Below, piece after piece: positions 37,361 to 50,455 of a stretch of 64,000 bases of DNA. The notes under the pieces are model-generated. The model had not been told where the DNA came from and ran no database searches. It worked only from the letters and a program-made list of their open reading frames with translations. Every line of letters begins with the position of its first letter. Position 1 is the first letter of the stretch. The translations under genes were made by a program, and so were the position numbers. Source of the stretch: Amphiduros pacificus (taxonomy: Eukaryota > Annelida > Polychaeta > Phyllodocida > Hesionidae); assembly GCA_949316495.1 (NCBI GenBank), contig OX439006.1, positions 48,835,939 through 48,899,938 on the forward strand, in the 5' to 3' direction.

Positions 37361-38675
37361 CGACTCAATGAACAACAGCAGCTGTGAAAATCTCATTGTT
37401 CAGTCCAATCTTGATCACAAAATTGGTAAAAGCGCCCTCTGTGGGCATCGATAATGACCTGATATTGCTGCTCTGAATCCTGTACGAGAGTTGATCCAAT
37501 TGTCATTAGGGATAATGAAAGCAACAAACGAGTTTTGTAACCAATGAAATGACCACATATCACTTCCTGTGCAGTGTCTCAATAATTTATAGCCTTCTGA
37601 TATCCTTATTACATGAAGGCTGTTCTCAAGATTAATCACCTCTCAAAACTTTCCAATAGTTTTCTGGCTGGAAGTAGCAGTGAGACTGTAATATAACTCC
37701 ATAAGCACCAATCTAATAAATTCAATCAGAATATTTATGCTTAGTATCATATCAGGGTTTCAAAAGTTTGGAGCTAAATATTAAGCCACAAATTGCATTA
37801 AAATATCTCAATAGTCCAAATGAAAAACATCTCAATAGTCCAAATGAAATCCAGTTTGGATAAGGTTTAAAATCTTATTAGAAGATTAAAGGTAAAGTCA
37901 AGACAATTGGCCTAAATAATAGTCAGTATCAGCATTAAAATCATCAAATTCACCATTAACACAGTCAGACTCTGAATCGGCATTATAATGTTATTGAAAT
38001 AATGGTATGGACTTCTTATAATCATACTGGAATCAACATTCAAATATATTCACAGCTCCAATAACTTATTGTCATGAACACATTCAACACCTATCATGAA
38101 AAATGTGTTGCTAAGTTAAAATTACATGCATTCATGATTTCCTTGCATTAGATTATGCTGAATTGCACAAAATAAAATAACATTTTGTGTCACACCCACA
38201 TGGTCATAATGCAAGAATCACTGACCTTATTATAATCCTGACAATACAACAATTACGAATAACAATCAGCGTGCTGAGTAGCAAAATGTGCGCCTATTAT
38301 TGGTACATCCTATATCTGTAATGTTGGCAATGCATGCTGGTACTGGGTGGCATAATACTGTATGTAATTATACCACCATGTCTTAAATACTCTCCCTCAT
38401 ATTTCTTTGTTAATCTGACCAATACATATGAACACAGAAGCTCATGCATTGGGTGAACGGCACCTGAACATATTGGTTTCCGTTTTCTGCTGCCGATTAG
38501 TTCCATCTTTCTAGATTTCAACAAGATGAATGATACCATTTTATAATCGCAATTCTCTGATTCAATAATAAGCAAATATCATTTCTGTCTGCAAAATTCA
38601 AATATTTATGGTACTTTTTTACAATATTTGTAAGATTTTGGCTAAAATTGTCAACATGAGTAGCACATTATGTTT

Positions 38676-39151
38676 GAGCAAGTACATTTATGTCGTGTCC
38701 CAGCAAGTACACACTATGTGAGAGGAAGTACACACTATGTGATAGCAAGTACACACTATGTGATAGCAAGTACACACTATGTGAGAGCAAGTACACACTA
38801 TGTGATAGCAAGTACACACTATGTGGCAGCAAGTACACACTATGTGGCAGCAAGTACACACTATGTGAGAGCAAGTACACACTATGTGATAGCAAGTACA
38901 CACTATGTGATAGCAAGTACACACTATGTGATAGCAAGTACACACGATGTGAGAGCAGGGACAGACAATGCGACTGCAAATACATACCTTGTCATAGCAA
39001 GTACACACTTTGTGAAAGCAAGTAAATACTATGTGCTAACAAGTACATGCCATATAATTGCAAGTACTCAGTATATGTGACAGCAAATATCTTGCAGAGA
39101 TAATTCACTGTGTCACAACAAGTACAGCCGAGGTATCAGCAAGTACACATG
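38676..39151. repeat. 21-bp minisatellite with a decaying tail
   Basis: About 13 regular copies of GCAAGTACACACTATGTGAT between 38702 and 38966, then progressively diverged GCAAGTACA-type copies to about 39151. Because 21 is a multiple of three, frames are open on both strands (H-Y-V-I-A-S-T on plus); these are repeat by-products. Confidence 0.93.
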
Positions 39152-39154
39152 TAA

Positions 39155-42020
39155 TAATATGTCACAAAAGGAAGGCATAAAGACAATAATACATTCCTGG
39201 TTACAGTTAACACAGACGAATGATTCACTGCTTGGTCCTCTCTCTGTATTCCTCACATGTTTCCTTTTCATATTAATCTGATCTTTTCGCACCACTTTAA
39301 TCCGTTTTTAGAGAAAAATATTTGATCCGGTCCCATTTCCTCTTTCTTTACTGGTTCCCCCTGGGGTCTTTCTTGTCGGCATGAAATACTTCATCCCATT
39401 AATGGCTTTTGAAATAAACAAAACAGGCCCTGGAAGATGATTATGAAATCCATTACTAAAATCACAAAGCTCCAAGACACGAGTTTTGCCTTTTCCAATG
39501 CATTTTTCACAAATTTCATCACCTTATTCCAGATAAATTCTGCAGGATTTACAACAGGTAAATTATTTAACTTTTTCTTTCAAAATTTCTCAAATTTAAA
39601 CAAATACTGTCAGAAATTAACTAAGCCTACTTTGCACATTTTAACCACCAGGGGGAGATCTGCAGATGATTTTGGATGAATGTAGTAAACATCCTAAAAT
39701 TTTACATATTTTCAAGCTCGTGAAATTGAATTCACCATTGACAGAGCGTAAGTGTTAAGTATATAATCCATCATTTTATTCACCACTCTGACAGAGCAAG
39801 GTGTAAAATTAGCTACATAAATCATGCCTCACCATATTGATTAAATCGCAGAATGTCGCTATTGACGATGTTGATAGACAGCTGAACAAGTGACATGAAA
39901 TGGATCACTTGACACTGTCACATATCAATATCACTATATTGGTTAATTTCAATAGCAATCTCATACATTTCATATCTATCGATTTCAAACAAAGCTTCAG
40001 CCTATGGGATTGGCCGGCCATATTTCAATTGGAAGATTTTAATGGGGCAATAGCTAGGATAGTCAATTTTGACATCAGATGCAGAGGTGCCAAGTTTGAT
40101 TTCCCCTGGGTCCCAGGTGAGAGAAAAGTTTGGCAACCCTTTTGTTTTGGTGGTTACGGACAGGTGCTCTCTGTGAAAGGAGTCCAGAATGGCTCAAATT
40201 AAAGGTAAACATTTGTCGCCACAGGAAGACACAAGACTGCTTTGTTCACCTCGACAGTTCAATTTAGTTAAGTTACATAACCTGACCTAACAGAGATACC
40301 TATTCTGTATAATGGCCCTTTAATGTGCAGATATGAAAGGGTTAAATGTACTGGCCTCCAATGGTGCATATAGGGTTAATTTGAAAATCATCACTTTCGT
40401 CTGGTTTGATGTAGTCTTAGTAATGAATGAGTGACAGATGAAATATTGTCCTGCCAAACTTGACTTCAGCAGAGGACAAACAAACCCATTCTATTCCTCC
40501 TATTCATGCCCTATTCATGCCCTATTCATGCCCTATTCATGACAAACATCAAAGTGTCGCGAATATTATTTGTGTTCTACTTGATCAGGGCACAAGCAAA
40601 TGAAATCCTGCTGCACAATTATATCTACAATTATTATATAATACAATCACATCTCAGATTCAAGAACAATTTAAGAGCATTTGATGAAACACACAGATCT
40701 GATAAATAAATCTGCAGACAATTTCTCTTTTAACCTTTACCCCTTTTGCAAAGAATCTGACAGAATTTATCATCATACTCCACAGTGAAACATTTTCAAA
40801 AGATTTTGACCCCTCCCTTCCCCTATGAACCTTTCTCATGCTGTGAGGGTCTATACTTTTAACTTTTTTTAGGGATGCAGCTACAACTCAGTCAAACCGT
40901 TCCCCCCCAAAATTTAATTTTTCGCTAACAAAGAAAACCCAAATTTTGCAAATGTACTTAACATTCTGCACGGGGCCTGGCATATTTCTGGTGACAGCTG
41001 TTTTGGCGGTTCTGCCTTGGCCTGTTAACTATGACGTAACTACGGTAACCAAACTAGCAGCACGTGTTGCCTGCCGTCAACTTCTACCATCCATCATTTC
41101 ATACACAAATTCTCGGCAAGCTCACTTCTTATTTTACATAATTTTCAGCCTTTCTGATCACAAAGTTCTGTAGGTTGTGACCTGACAAAAATGCACATCA
41201 AAACCATCTCTGCATGTGAGATTACCGAAGCCCTGATAGCAGTTACATAAATATGCGATTCCCAAAATGTCATTTATGCCAACGTTTCTACCACGATATC
41301 AATATCAAATGAAACGAAGCAAGAAAAAAAAAGTCAAACTCGCCATTCCTTAATCAATTCCTTTCAAATCTCCATAACAAGCCATTCATAGATTTGATGG
41401 TTTTGGCGAGTTTGATTGACTTATCTCACAGGGATATCTCCTGCAATAATTACCCGAAAAAAGCCTTGTTGTCCGAGTTAAGCGTCATGTAGCATTTGAT
41501 GTGACACTCAGGATGATAGCACCATTTGATGTGACAATCAATCTGATAAGAACATTTCATGTGACACATGACGTTTCATTTTCTCAAACTTCATTCAGTG
41601 TCGCCTCCTGGTGTCAGGACTGGGCTGTGGGACTCGCTCCTGTCTCATTGATACACTTATCATTTGGTGTTGCAATGTTCCATCTTTCTGTGAGCGGAGG
41701 TAATTTCCCAAACATCATGCTCTATACTGCAAGTTACAAGCAAGAGGAAGTTTCCAATTCATCAGATATTTTTGGAAATAACATATTAAAACAGCCCAAA
41801 CTTCTAAACTTACACAAACACGCTATACACACGTTCCAGTATCAAACTGCCACTGCATTAAACCTTCTGGTTCAAATAACTGCGACATAAGATGAAAGAT
41901 GCTAACAGAACTACAGTCTTAAAGAAGTGAGGATTGAGAAACAGACTTTCATTGATGGCATTTAGTTCAATGATTCATGTGGTTTTTTGTGAGCTCAACT
42001 TAATATAACTTAATAGCTAA
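39155..42020. other. Unique DNA with small repeats
   Basis: Holds an 11-bp repeat CTATTCATGCC (four copies, 40499-40540), a 30-bp repeat CATTTGATGTGACA (three copies, 41491-41569), and a CTCF-like 12/13 match at 39645-39657. The plus frame 39900-40202 reads smoothly and ends near a GTGAGAG donor-like site at 40113, but no acceptor or domain supports it. Confidence 0.4.
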
Positions 42021-42026
42021 CAAAAG

Positions 42027-42972
42027 CACAGGTTGCTGGAGAGTGGCAGTCCCCAGCCCCTCTCTGTCTCTGTCCCTATATACTAACACAGGTTGTCAGA
42101 GAGTGGCAGTCCCCAGCCCCTCTCTGTCTCTGTCCTATATACTAACACAGGTTGCCAGAGAGTGGCAGTCCCCAGCCCCTCTCTGTCTCTGTCCTATATA
42201 CTAACACAGATTGTCAGAGAGTGGCAGTCCCCAGCCCCTCTCTGTCTATGCCCTATATACTAACACAGGTTGCCAGAGAGTGGCAGTACCCAGCCCCTCT
42301 CTCTGTCTCTGTCCTATATACTAACACAGATTGTCAGAGAGTGGCAGTCCCCAGCGTCTCTCTGCCTCTGTCCTATATACTAACACAGGTTGCCAGAGAG
42401 TGGCAGTCCCCAGCGTCTCTCTGCCTCTGTCCTATGTACTAACACAGATTGTCAGAGAGTGGCAGTCCCCAGCGTCTCTCTGCCTCTGTCCTATATACTA
42501 ACACAGATTGTCAGAGAGTGGCAGTACCCAGCCCCTCTCTGTCTCTGTCCTATATACTAACACAGATTGTCAGAGAGTGGCAGTCCCCAGCGTCTCTCTG
42601 CCTCTGTCCTATATACTAACACAGGTTGCCAGAGAGTGGCAGTCCCCAGCGTCTCTCTGCCTCTGTCCTATATACTAACACAGGTTGCCAGAGAGTGGCA
42701 GTCCCCAGCGTCTCTCTGCCTCTGTCCTATATACTAACACAGGTTGCCAGAGAGTGGCAGTACCCAGCCCCTCTCTGTCTCTGTCCTATATACTAACACA
42801 GATTGTCAGAGAGTGGCAGTCCCCAGCGTCTCTCTGCCTCTGTCCTATATACTAACACAGGTTGCCAGAGAGTGGCAGTCCCCAGCGTCTCTCTGCCTCT
42901 GTCCTATATACTAACACAGATTGTCAGAGAGTGGCAGTACCCAGCCCCTCTCTGTCTCTGTCCTATATACAG
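42027..42972. repeat. 59-bp minisatellite, 16 copies, mosaic of two types
   Basis: Each unit reads AACACAGGTTGCCAGAGAG, then GGCAGTCCCCAGC, then a CT-rich part and CCTATATACT. Left halves are GGTTGCC or GATTGTC. Right halves are CCCCTCTCTGTCTCTG or GTCTCTCTGCCTCTG. All combinations occur, implying gene-conversion-like exchange or slippage among copies. Confidence 0.95.
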
Positions 42973-43009
42973 ATTAAACCAAAGATGGATAATCTTTGAT
43001 TAAACCTAT

Positions 43010-44045
43010 ATAGAAATGGTGATGGTGCTGACAGTAGATGGCGCTCTGGCTGCCTGTGACAAAAGTGGTCATAAGAAATATATCTCAATCCTTGCTTTGC
43101 AATTAACCCTGTGAGCTGAAATCAACACTAATACATTGCACTTACAATTTATGTCAGAATACCTGCTGCTGATAATCCAATAATCCTGCTACTACATCCT
43201 AAATCCCTATGGTAATTGTTACCACATTTCATCTGTAAATGTTGACAGGTGAATGGTGCAATTTTTGGTAACTTTAACAAATAATGGCTTCTACAGTATC
43301 CTCAGATAAACACACATGATATCTGATTGGCTGCATTTGTTTACATCTCTACAAACACATATGGACTTGATTGGCTGAATTTATTTACATCTTCACAGAT
43401 GCACCATGGGAAGACCTAATCCAGTTCTGAATATCTCAAACAATTTATCTCTCATTAACAGTAGACTGGCAAATTACTTGCAAACTCTGCATCTCCTTTC
43501 AGCACAGCACCCAGTGGTCCGAATGATGTAACATGCTTAATGTTGGAACACCCATATGAGCCTCCCATCACATTAGATGGCCCTTCCCCAATTAGTCCCT
43601 GGTGACAGACTGGCGACTTGTGGTCCTCCAAGGAATGTCAACACTCACCACCGGACATTCCTTAATTAGAGGCTCAATGTGGGCTCAAGTCTTTTTTTCC
43701 CTTCAACTCTACAACCAAACATTCCATCAACTATCCCACCTACATCCTTGATTTACTCATTTTACTAATTAATATTTTTTTTGTTCAGTTCAAAATTATG
43801 GACAAAAACTTAAATGTGCATTGAAATATTATTTGTTGATTTTGAGAATCCCGTTCAGGGCCCCTGAAGACTAAATAAATAGTGAGAGAGAGGCTGGGGG
43901 TTAATGGTGTCTAGTGGTTTATGCACATCTCTTACATAATAGATAATCCATGGCAGATCTGCTCCCCCTTCCTGGCTAATGCATCACCACCACTGAGCAG
44001 GCAATGGCATAATACAAAGTGGGTACAGGCACAAATAACAATGTC
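43010..44045. other. Unique non-coding DNA
   Basis: CTCF-like 12/13 match at 43031-43043 (plus). No gene recognised. Confidence 0.4.
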
Positions 44046-44055
44046 CACATCTCCT

Positions 44056-44563
44056 AGACTGTATCCATGCCAGACTGTATCCATGCCAGACTGTATCCAT
44101 GCCAGGACTGTATCCATGACAGACTGTATCCATGACAGGACTGTATCCATGCCAGACTGTATCCATGCCAGACTGTATCCATGCCAGACTGTATCCATGC
44201 CAGACTGTATCCATGCCAGACTGTATCCATGCCAGACTGTATCCATGCCAGACTGTATCCATGCCAGACTGTATCCATGCCAGACTGTATCCATGCCAGA
44301 CTGTATCCATGCCAGACTGTATCCATGCCAGACTGTATCCATGACAGGACTGTATCCATGCCAGACTGTATCCATGCCAGACTGTATCCATGCCAGGACT
44401 GTATCCATGACAGGACTGTATCCATGCCAGACTGTATCCATGACAGGACTGTATCCATGCCAGACTGTATCCATGACAGGACTGTATCCATGCCAGACTG
44501 TATCCATGCCAGACTGTATCCATGACAGGACTGTATCCATGACAGGACTGTATCCATGCCGAA
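44056..44563. repeat. 16/17-bp minisatellite, about 31 copies
   Basis: Units CTGTATCCATGCCAGA, with 17-base variants GGACTGTATCCATGACA clustered at the two ends and a pure 16-base block in the middle (about 44150-44340). Long open frames on both strands come from the array and are not genes. Confidence 0.95.
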
Positions 44564-44569
44564 GGACAA

Positions 44570-47045
44570 ATGGTTAACATTTCTGGTGGTAGAGATGCAA
44601 CACAAGAGATGAGGCTAGACTAGCAATGTTAACCCTTTGTCCTCTACAGACATCATTCTTATATTTCTATCAACTATTGTCACTATATTCCTCACCATAT
44701 ATTCACCCACCCCCTCTCTCTCGCTATCTGCTTACAGAAATTTAACCCTTTGTTTCTACCTGCACGGATTAAAAATGAGGCTTCATCACAAATCAACATC
44801 TGTTCTTGTCCTTAAATTAACCCTTATTGGTCTCCACCGAGGATGGATAAGAAGCTTGTTTGGCCACCAGATGTTATCCCTTTTGTTGCCTGGCGGATAA
44901 TATAACAATAGAAAAGGCTGAAAATAAATTGCCCTGATGGTTCATGTTTGTGATCCTGGTATATGTGATGATTATCTCCTTGTGATGCGAGATTCCTGCT
45001 CATGATTAGAGGAATCCCTAATGATGTAATACAGCCAGCAACATTAGAGGGGACATTATTAGCCCAGACATCCCTACACTTCTAATATATCCTGTCTCCA
45101 TAACATGGTACATCCTCAATCCTCTCAAAAATATAGAAAAACCACAACAAAAATTATATAAAGAGAAATTATATAAAGACAGTCTGTTTATATATTTTGT
45201 GCTTAAATCCATGTTAAAATGAGTCAACGTTCACGAATTCACACTATTCAGGCTATGGTTATTTTCATTTTTTTGGATTGGAAGATTTTGGCTTGTATCC
45301 ACCAGAGGTTGTCCAGACTAACAATATTGACAAATCTGACACCACAACAATCTACGTTTTGTTGCATTCCTCGTGCAGTGCACCATCTCACAGCAGCCAT
45401 ATCAACCGCCATAAAGGAAGTAACATCCCCCAAAAACTACCTCTATCTTACTGTCATTTTCCAGGCCCAAATAATACAATTATCTCACTCCACCAACTCA
45501 CTCCTTTTGCTTTCCATGATCTTTGTATCTATTCATTGAGCCTAAAAAAATCTAGTGTTTCTCTATTTAACAAAAAGAAATATAAAAGTATTTATAAATT
45601 ATAATGCACAAAAGTCTGACTAATATTTTGAATTCATTAATATCACTGTAAGGAAAATACTTGAATTAAGGTGGTTTAAACCTGAAACCTCCATATGACA
45701 TGTGAGTCGTGCCTTTTAGCCGAACCTTTTAAAAATATTAGCCAATTAGAATAATATCATATTTGCATTTTCTGAAAGGTTTGGACAAAGCAGCTTTTTA
45801 AAGTGTGCCACAAGTCTCATTATCGGCTCACCATCTCGCAGGTCCCGGCTAACAATTGCCACGATACGTTTTTTGATATGTGGGTTCCCGCGGTGATGCA
45901 ATAATAACACAGGCACCTGTGGTTGACAGGCCAGCGTCCTACCACCAAACACAATCCCCGTGTCCCATTACAACTCAAGGAGGCAATTTTCGGCCTCACA
46001 TGTCTTTTTTGTTCTGTGTAAACTTTGCCAATAAATAAAAAGTACTTTTCCATGAGGGTTGTAAACTGAAGCAGATGTGCTCACAGTGAAGTTCAAATAT
46101 TAGAAATTATACAATGGTATAATGTTCAATTCTTCTCACATGTTTGTTCTTTTTTCCTGTTTTTTTATATCATAATCCACATAAAGTTGAAGAATAATGA
46201 GGAGAATCTGGCCAGAAACTTTTGCCATTCTTCTCCAAAATTTCATATTATTATCATCTTTTTTCAGATAGCTGTAAAATCTATATAATGAACTCAAATA
46301 AATGGAAATTGGTTCCTCAGCCAACCTGCATAATCAAGTGCAAACAACTGCAATTTTAATGCAGTTCATAAAAGGATTTTTAGATTAGCAGTGAATTTTG
46401 TATGTGTGCATAATCTTTCTCGGATGATATCAGATTTCCATAAAATCCAATTAATTAAACACATAAATGAACATAGTAAATCTGATTATATCTATCATTA
46501 CAAATAATCTGATCACACATTGAATATTCAAAAAAAAAATTAAATATATAAATATCTGTAAGTCTTATTCTCATGATCAAGTAAGTTGTATATTGCCTAG
46601 GGGCTGTTTTGCAGAGTACTCATTTATTTGTTCAGAGCACCTGAGTGGGTCAGACTTCCGCACTGATAGACCCAAACAATCCCACACTTTTGTAATAACA
46701 ATTATAACTTGCAGTACACAATTTCAGGGAAGTAGTACACATGGTCTCAAATTCATATATATTAAAAAAACAAAGACACATGTTTTCACAAGATGTGGAA
46801 CCTAAAATTGCTTCTGACATCTTTATCTTCAAATCAGAAATTTAATTCTACTAAAATTGGGAAATAAACCAAGGATCAAAACAGTGTTTTTGTTCAATCT
46901 GTGGATTAACTAAATATTAATTGATCTAAAACTAATAAATAATTCTGGAGAATCAGGATCACCCGTCAAAGAATCATCAACACAGGATAGGGGGCCAGAC
47001 AAAAAGGTTGTGTGTTTAGCAGGGCAAAGAACACATGTTCCTGAC
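44570..47045. other. Unique DNA with one dense block
   Basis: 45780-46050 is CpG-rich for this window, with a minus-strand GAGATG|GTGAGCC donor-like site at 45831 and two frames open across about 85 bases. It could be an enhancer or an exon. Nothing else recognised. Confidence 0.35.
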
Positions 47046-47051
47046 ATCGTG

Positions 47052-47116
47052 GAGTGGGGGGTAGGGGGTAGTAGGGGGGTAGGGGGTAGTAGGGGGGTAG
47101 GGGGTAGTAGGGGGAG
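47052..47116 (+). repeat. 18-bp G-rich minisatellite
   Basis: About three and a half copies of GGGGTAGGGGGTAGTAGG. G-runs of four to six separated by TA or TAGTA give strong G-quadruplex potential. Confidence 0.92.
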
Positions 47117-47322
47117 GTTTGATGGCCACCATATGAAGTCCAATAACATAGTCCTGTATGTGCCTAAACCTAAGGGCTCATTTTACTTCCCATCAAAGTG
47201 ATACAACCTAAATATCTATTTCATTAACCGTATCTTGCCAGACATTAATTTTTTGGGGAAATTATTGTACTGTGTTAGTTGTGATCACTCGTTCGCTGGT
47301 GTTTTGCCTTGTTAAATATTCA

Positions 47323-47344
47323 CCCCCCCCCCCCCCCCCCCCCC
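47323..47344 (+). repeat. Poly-C tract (22)
   Basis: Uninterrupted run of 22 C, likely length-variable, 200 bases from the G-rich array. Confidence 0.95.
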
Positions 47345-47349
47345 ATTTG

Positions 47350-48145
47350 TAGTGTGTGCTACAGGCCAGACATCAGAACATATTTGACGTGTCTCCTCTG
47401 TTGTCTTTTTCCATTGTCATGTCAAATTGTAAAAAACGCTTGTTCAAGAGGTGATCACAGCTAAAAACCTAAACACGGCCATATGGTGTGCTGCCAATGC
47501 TGCCATTGCTGACGTTGCTGACGCTGCTGATTATGCTGCGCTTTGTCATTTATCATAATCCTCTTGTCGTAATCTTGTTGTTCGTCTTTGTCTTGTCCGA
47601 AAAAGACATCTTTCCAGTACGATCAAATTGGACTCATTTCTGATGGATTAAGTTTTTCTTTTGTAAAGATATTGCTTCTAGGATTAAAAAAAAGGCCGTG
47701 ATTCAGAAACGTGAAACTCAAGATGCCTTGTAATTGAGTGAACTGATTCAATTAAAATGGTAGCTTGGCATGTCTGTGTAGATATTTTCAGAAACCATCG
47801 TTTATTAAATGGAGTTCAAAGTAGTTGGAAATCTACATCAAACTGATTACGTTTAATAACATCTGAAATGTTTATCAAAATCCCAAACATCAAATATCAA
47901 AACACCACACTTTTTTGCTTAATATTAAGACACAAAAAGATTTAACTTGCAACAAGCTGTGCATCTGTTTCCATTAAGAAATCACGGAATTATAATCACA
48001 CAGAGCAATGATTATTTTTTCTTCTCTTAAAGTTAAATACTTGCAACTGTTTTAGTTTAACTGATCTTGTTTGATCATGTTTCCTCTTAAATCTGTCATT
48101 AAGCCCAGTCTGTGATGTTTGCACTGAGTGACCTCTGTCATCAGG
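47350..48145. other. Unique non-coding DNA
   Basis: AT-rich. A short GCTGCC/GCTGAC repeat at about 47490-47540 is the only structure. Confidence 0.4.
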
Positions 48146-48150
48146 ACTGC

Positions 48151-48470
48151 TCTGCTAATCTATATCTGGTATATAATCTACCTGGGATAGTTCTGCTAAT
48201 CTATATCTGGTATATAATCTACCCGGGATAGCTCTGCTAATCTATATCTGGTATATAATCTACCTGGAATAGCTCTGCTAATCTATATCTGGTATATAAT
48301 CTACCTGGGATAGTTCTGCTAATCTATATCTGGTATATAATCTACCTGGGTAGCTCTGCTAATCTATATCTGGTATATAATCTACCCAGGATAGTTCTGC
48401 TAATCTATATCTGGTATATAATCTACCTGGGATAGCTGTGCTAATCTATATCTGGTACTCAATCGTCCTG
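48151..48470. repeat. 41-bp minisatellite, eight copies
   Basis: Copies start at 48151, 48192, 48233, 48274, 48315, 48355, 48396 and 48437 (TCTGCTAATCTATATCTGGT). The last copy is truncated after CTGGTACTC. Confidence 0.95.
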
Positions 48471-48479
48471 TCGCTCACA

Positions 48480-50225
48480 CAGGATCCAGGCATTATAAGA
48501 CATTAAAATCTTTTCAGATCACGGCTAGATACACCAAAAAAAAAAGAACATGAAACAAGAGAGATCTAAAATACCTGCTGAAGTCTGCCATCTTTGATCT
48601 GCCTCGCTCTGTCACAGATAATCTCTGCTGATCCAATTAAGGTTGATGTGGGGGTCCAGAGGGAGACTGCAAGAGTTGTGGTATTTGTGGGAGCCTCCAT
48701 TATTTTTTGCTAATAACTGTCTAATATCTCACTGGTGATCCCCTGGGCACACGTTGCTATGCTCCCTGACACTACTACTTAATGAGAGCATATTATTGCT
48801 GATGCTCTTTTGTATGTCTGAGAGTACAATTTTGATAGAAATACTTAGCGATACACAATCTTCTTAAAAGCAAACATATATAAAATGGCCATCCCTTTTT
48901 GCAATAATTTCAATAAAAATTCTTCCATGGTTAAAGATACAAAATCATTAAAACTTCAAAAACATATAAGATCATTAAAACTCTCAAAGAAATTGGCAGA
49001 ATAATTTGTTGAATATGATGTCTTATCCTATAGCAAAAATGGCACAAACTACCCAGTGTTCAGATCACACTTTATACACTAACTTTGACCTCCGAGATAA
49101 AAGTTTGTGGCAAGCTAATACGTTACAATATCTCAGGCCATATTAGTATGCATTATAAATTCCACAGCCACCAACATGCTTGACCAGAAGATGGCCGGAA
49201 TACAGAATGTGGATTTACTTTAGCCCTCTTTCAATGTTGGCAGTGACCCCCCTCATTTACCATGCTGATAGCCCCTGATGTGAATCTAGATGGCGCTCTA
49301 CAGGCCAATAAAGTTATGATCATCTGACGACAAATGTGGCATTCTGGGATAGGTCACATGACCTTCTGTGTCCCCAAATGACAATTTCTGCTAGCGATCT
49401 CTTTCTGTAGACATCTTTATTATTTCACGTGTTTTTATCATGTAATATATTGAAGATGATGCATTGAGCTCTTTTTTATGTGTCTTTCCAAAGCACCCCA
49501 AAGTTCTTCCATTCTTGTAACACTTGTGAGTAACGAGCAATCATGTTTCCCTAACTTATGCTCATCTATATTTTCCCCTTCAGAAAAAAAAGAATAATAA
49601 AGATTTCCTGACACTTACATTACGTTCCACTGCAACTCTTCATCTGCAAATACAAAAGAACAGTATTCATTAGCTTTCATGAAATTTAATATTATATATT
49701 TAAAATGAAATAAATTTACAAAGATCTCTAGATCAAAAATACATAGACAAAGGAATCGCTGTAATATTACATAGCGTGCACCGTGGACTATCAGGACCTA
49801 TCAAGGATCCATTATATCTCATGTATTACAACAAGGGGCAGGGCGGGAGGTCAAAGTTGAGGCTTTGATGTGCAATGTATGTACCGGGCACATTGCTATC
49901 ACCCAGATTATAGCATTGCAGATAGGGGGCGCCACATTACCACACCCATTATGTAATTTGCATGTCTGACCTCCACATCTATAGCATCGTCCCCATTCCT
50001 CTGTATTTTCGTCTCTCTCTCTGATCTCGGCTGTGGGGCGCATAAAACGTAATTACACTGATTTCTAATCTGTTTTTCTTTCCTGTAATTTTCTCCTGAT
50101 AACAACAGTAGCTTTAATAGCATCATTTATATATATATGATAATAACCCCCCATCACCACATTCTCCTCATCAGCCCAGTCCCAGTGCCTACCTATTCTG
50201 TCATTCTCTATTCTGTCATTCTGCT
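48480..50225. other. Intron-like DNA containing the microexon candidate
   Basis: AT-rich apart from a denser 49750-50040 segment. GGTCACATGACC-like motif near 49352. No other exon supported. Confidence 0.35.
49619..49643 (-). other. Candidate 25-nt microexon, probably 5'-UTR
   Basis: On the minus strand a pyrimidine-rich acceptor (TTCTTTTGTATTTGCAG) is followed 25 bases later by a near-consensus donor, AAT|GTAAGTGTC. The enclosed 25 bases begin with ATG and encode a seven-codon upstream ORF (M-K-S-C-S-G-T-stop). It lies about 26 kb upstream of the signal-peptide exon on the same strand, so it fits as a UTR exon of the same transcript. Read with one carried-in base it is also open as D-E-E-L-Q-W-N-V, so a coding microexon is possible. 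Splice-like pairs this close do occur by chance in 64 kb, so only transcript data would settle it. Confidence 0.35.
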
Positions 50226-50227
50226 GG

Positions 50228-50285
50228 ACATATCATAATGTCACAGTTCATTCTAAGTCCTGAACATATCATAATGTCACAGTTC
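50228..50285. repeat. Tandem duplication of about 36 bp
   Basis: ACATATCATAATGTCACAGT occurs twice. Confidence 0.85.
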
Positions 50286-50381
50286 CTGATATGAAACATG
50301 TGAGATAAGGCCGAGTCCTGTTTGAAGCAGGTGTTCTATTTGAGGATACATGTGTCATCAAAACTAGTCTTACGGTATTTG

Positions 50382-50420
50382 AAATATGCATTCAGAAATA
50401 TGCATTCTGAATGCATATTT
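50382..50420. repeat. 16-bp perfect hairpin with ATGCAT cores
   Basis: Arms 50382-50397 (AAATATGCATTCAGAA) and 50405-50420 are exact reverse complements with a seven-base loop. The element carries several ATGCAT/ATGCATAT octamer-like motifs. Confidence 0.85.
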
Positions 50421-50455
50421 GAAATATGCATGTTCAGAATTAATCCTACTAAAGT

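Larger units (their letters stand above)
35840..38670. other. Unique non-coding DNA
   Basis: Contains the CLEAR-like palindrome (37051), the best CTCF-like site (37348) and a 27-bp duplication at 37804-37852 (CTCAATAGTCCAAATGAAA twice). No supported gene. Confidence 0.4.

Noticed and set aside
37328-37381. 54-nt exon-like unit on the minus strand
   Set aside because: Splice signals are moderate and it overlaps the CTCF-like site. No phase or codon support favours it over chance.
38668-39080. Frames on both strands of 105-136 codons
   Set aside because: These are the 21-bp array translated; opposite strands are equally open.
39900-40202. 100-codon plus-strand frame ending near GTGAGAG
   Set aside because: No upstream acceptor and no homologue recognised.
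43921-44605. Overlapping frames of about 180-220 codons on both strands
   Set aside because: All come from the 16/17-bp array. Codon content is fixed by the repeat unit.
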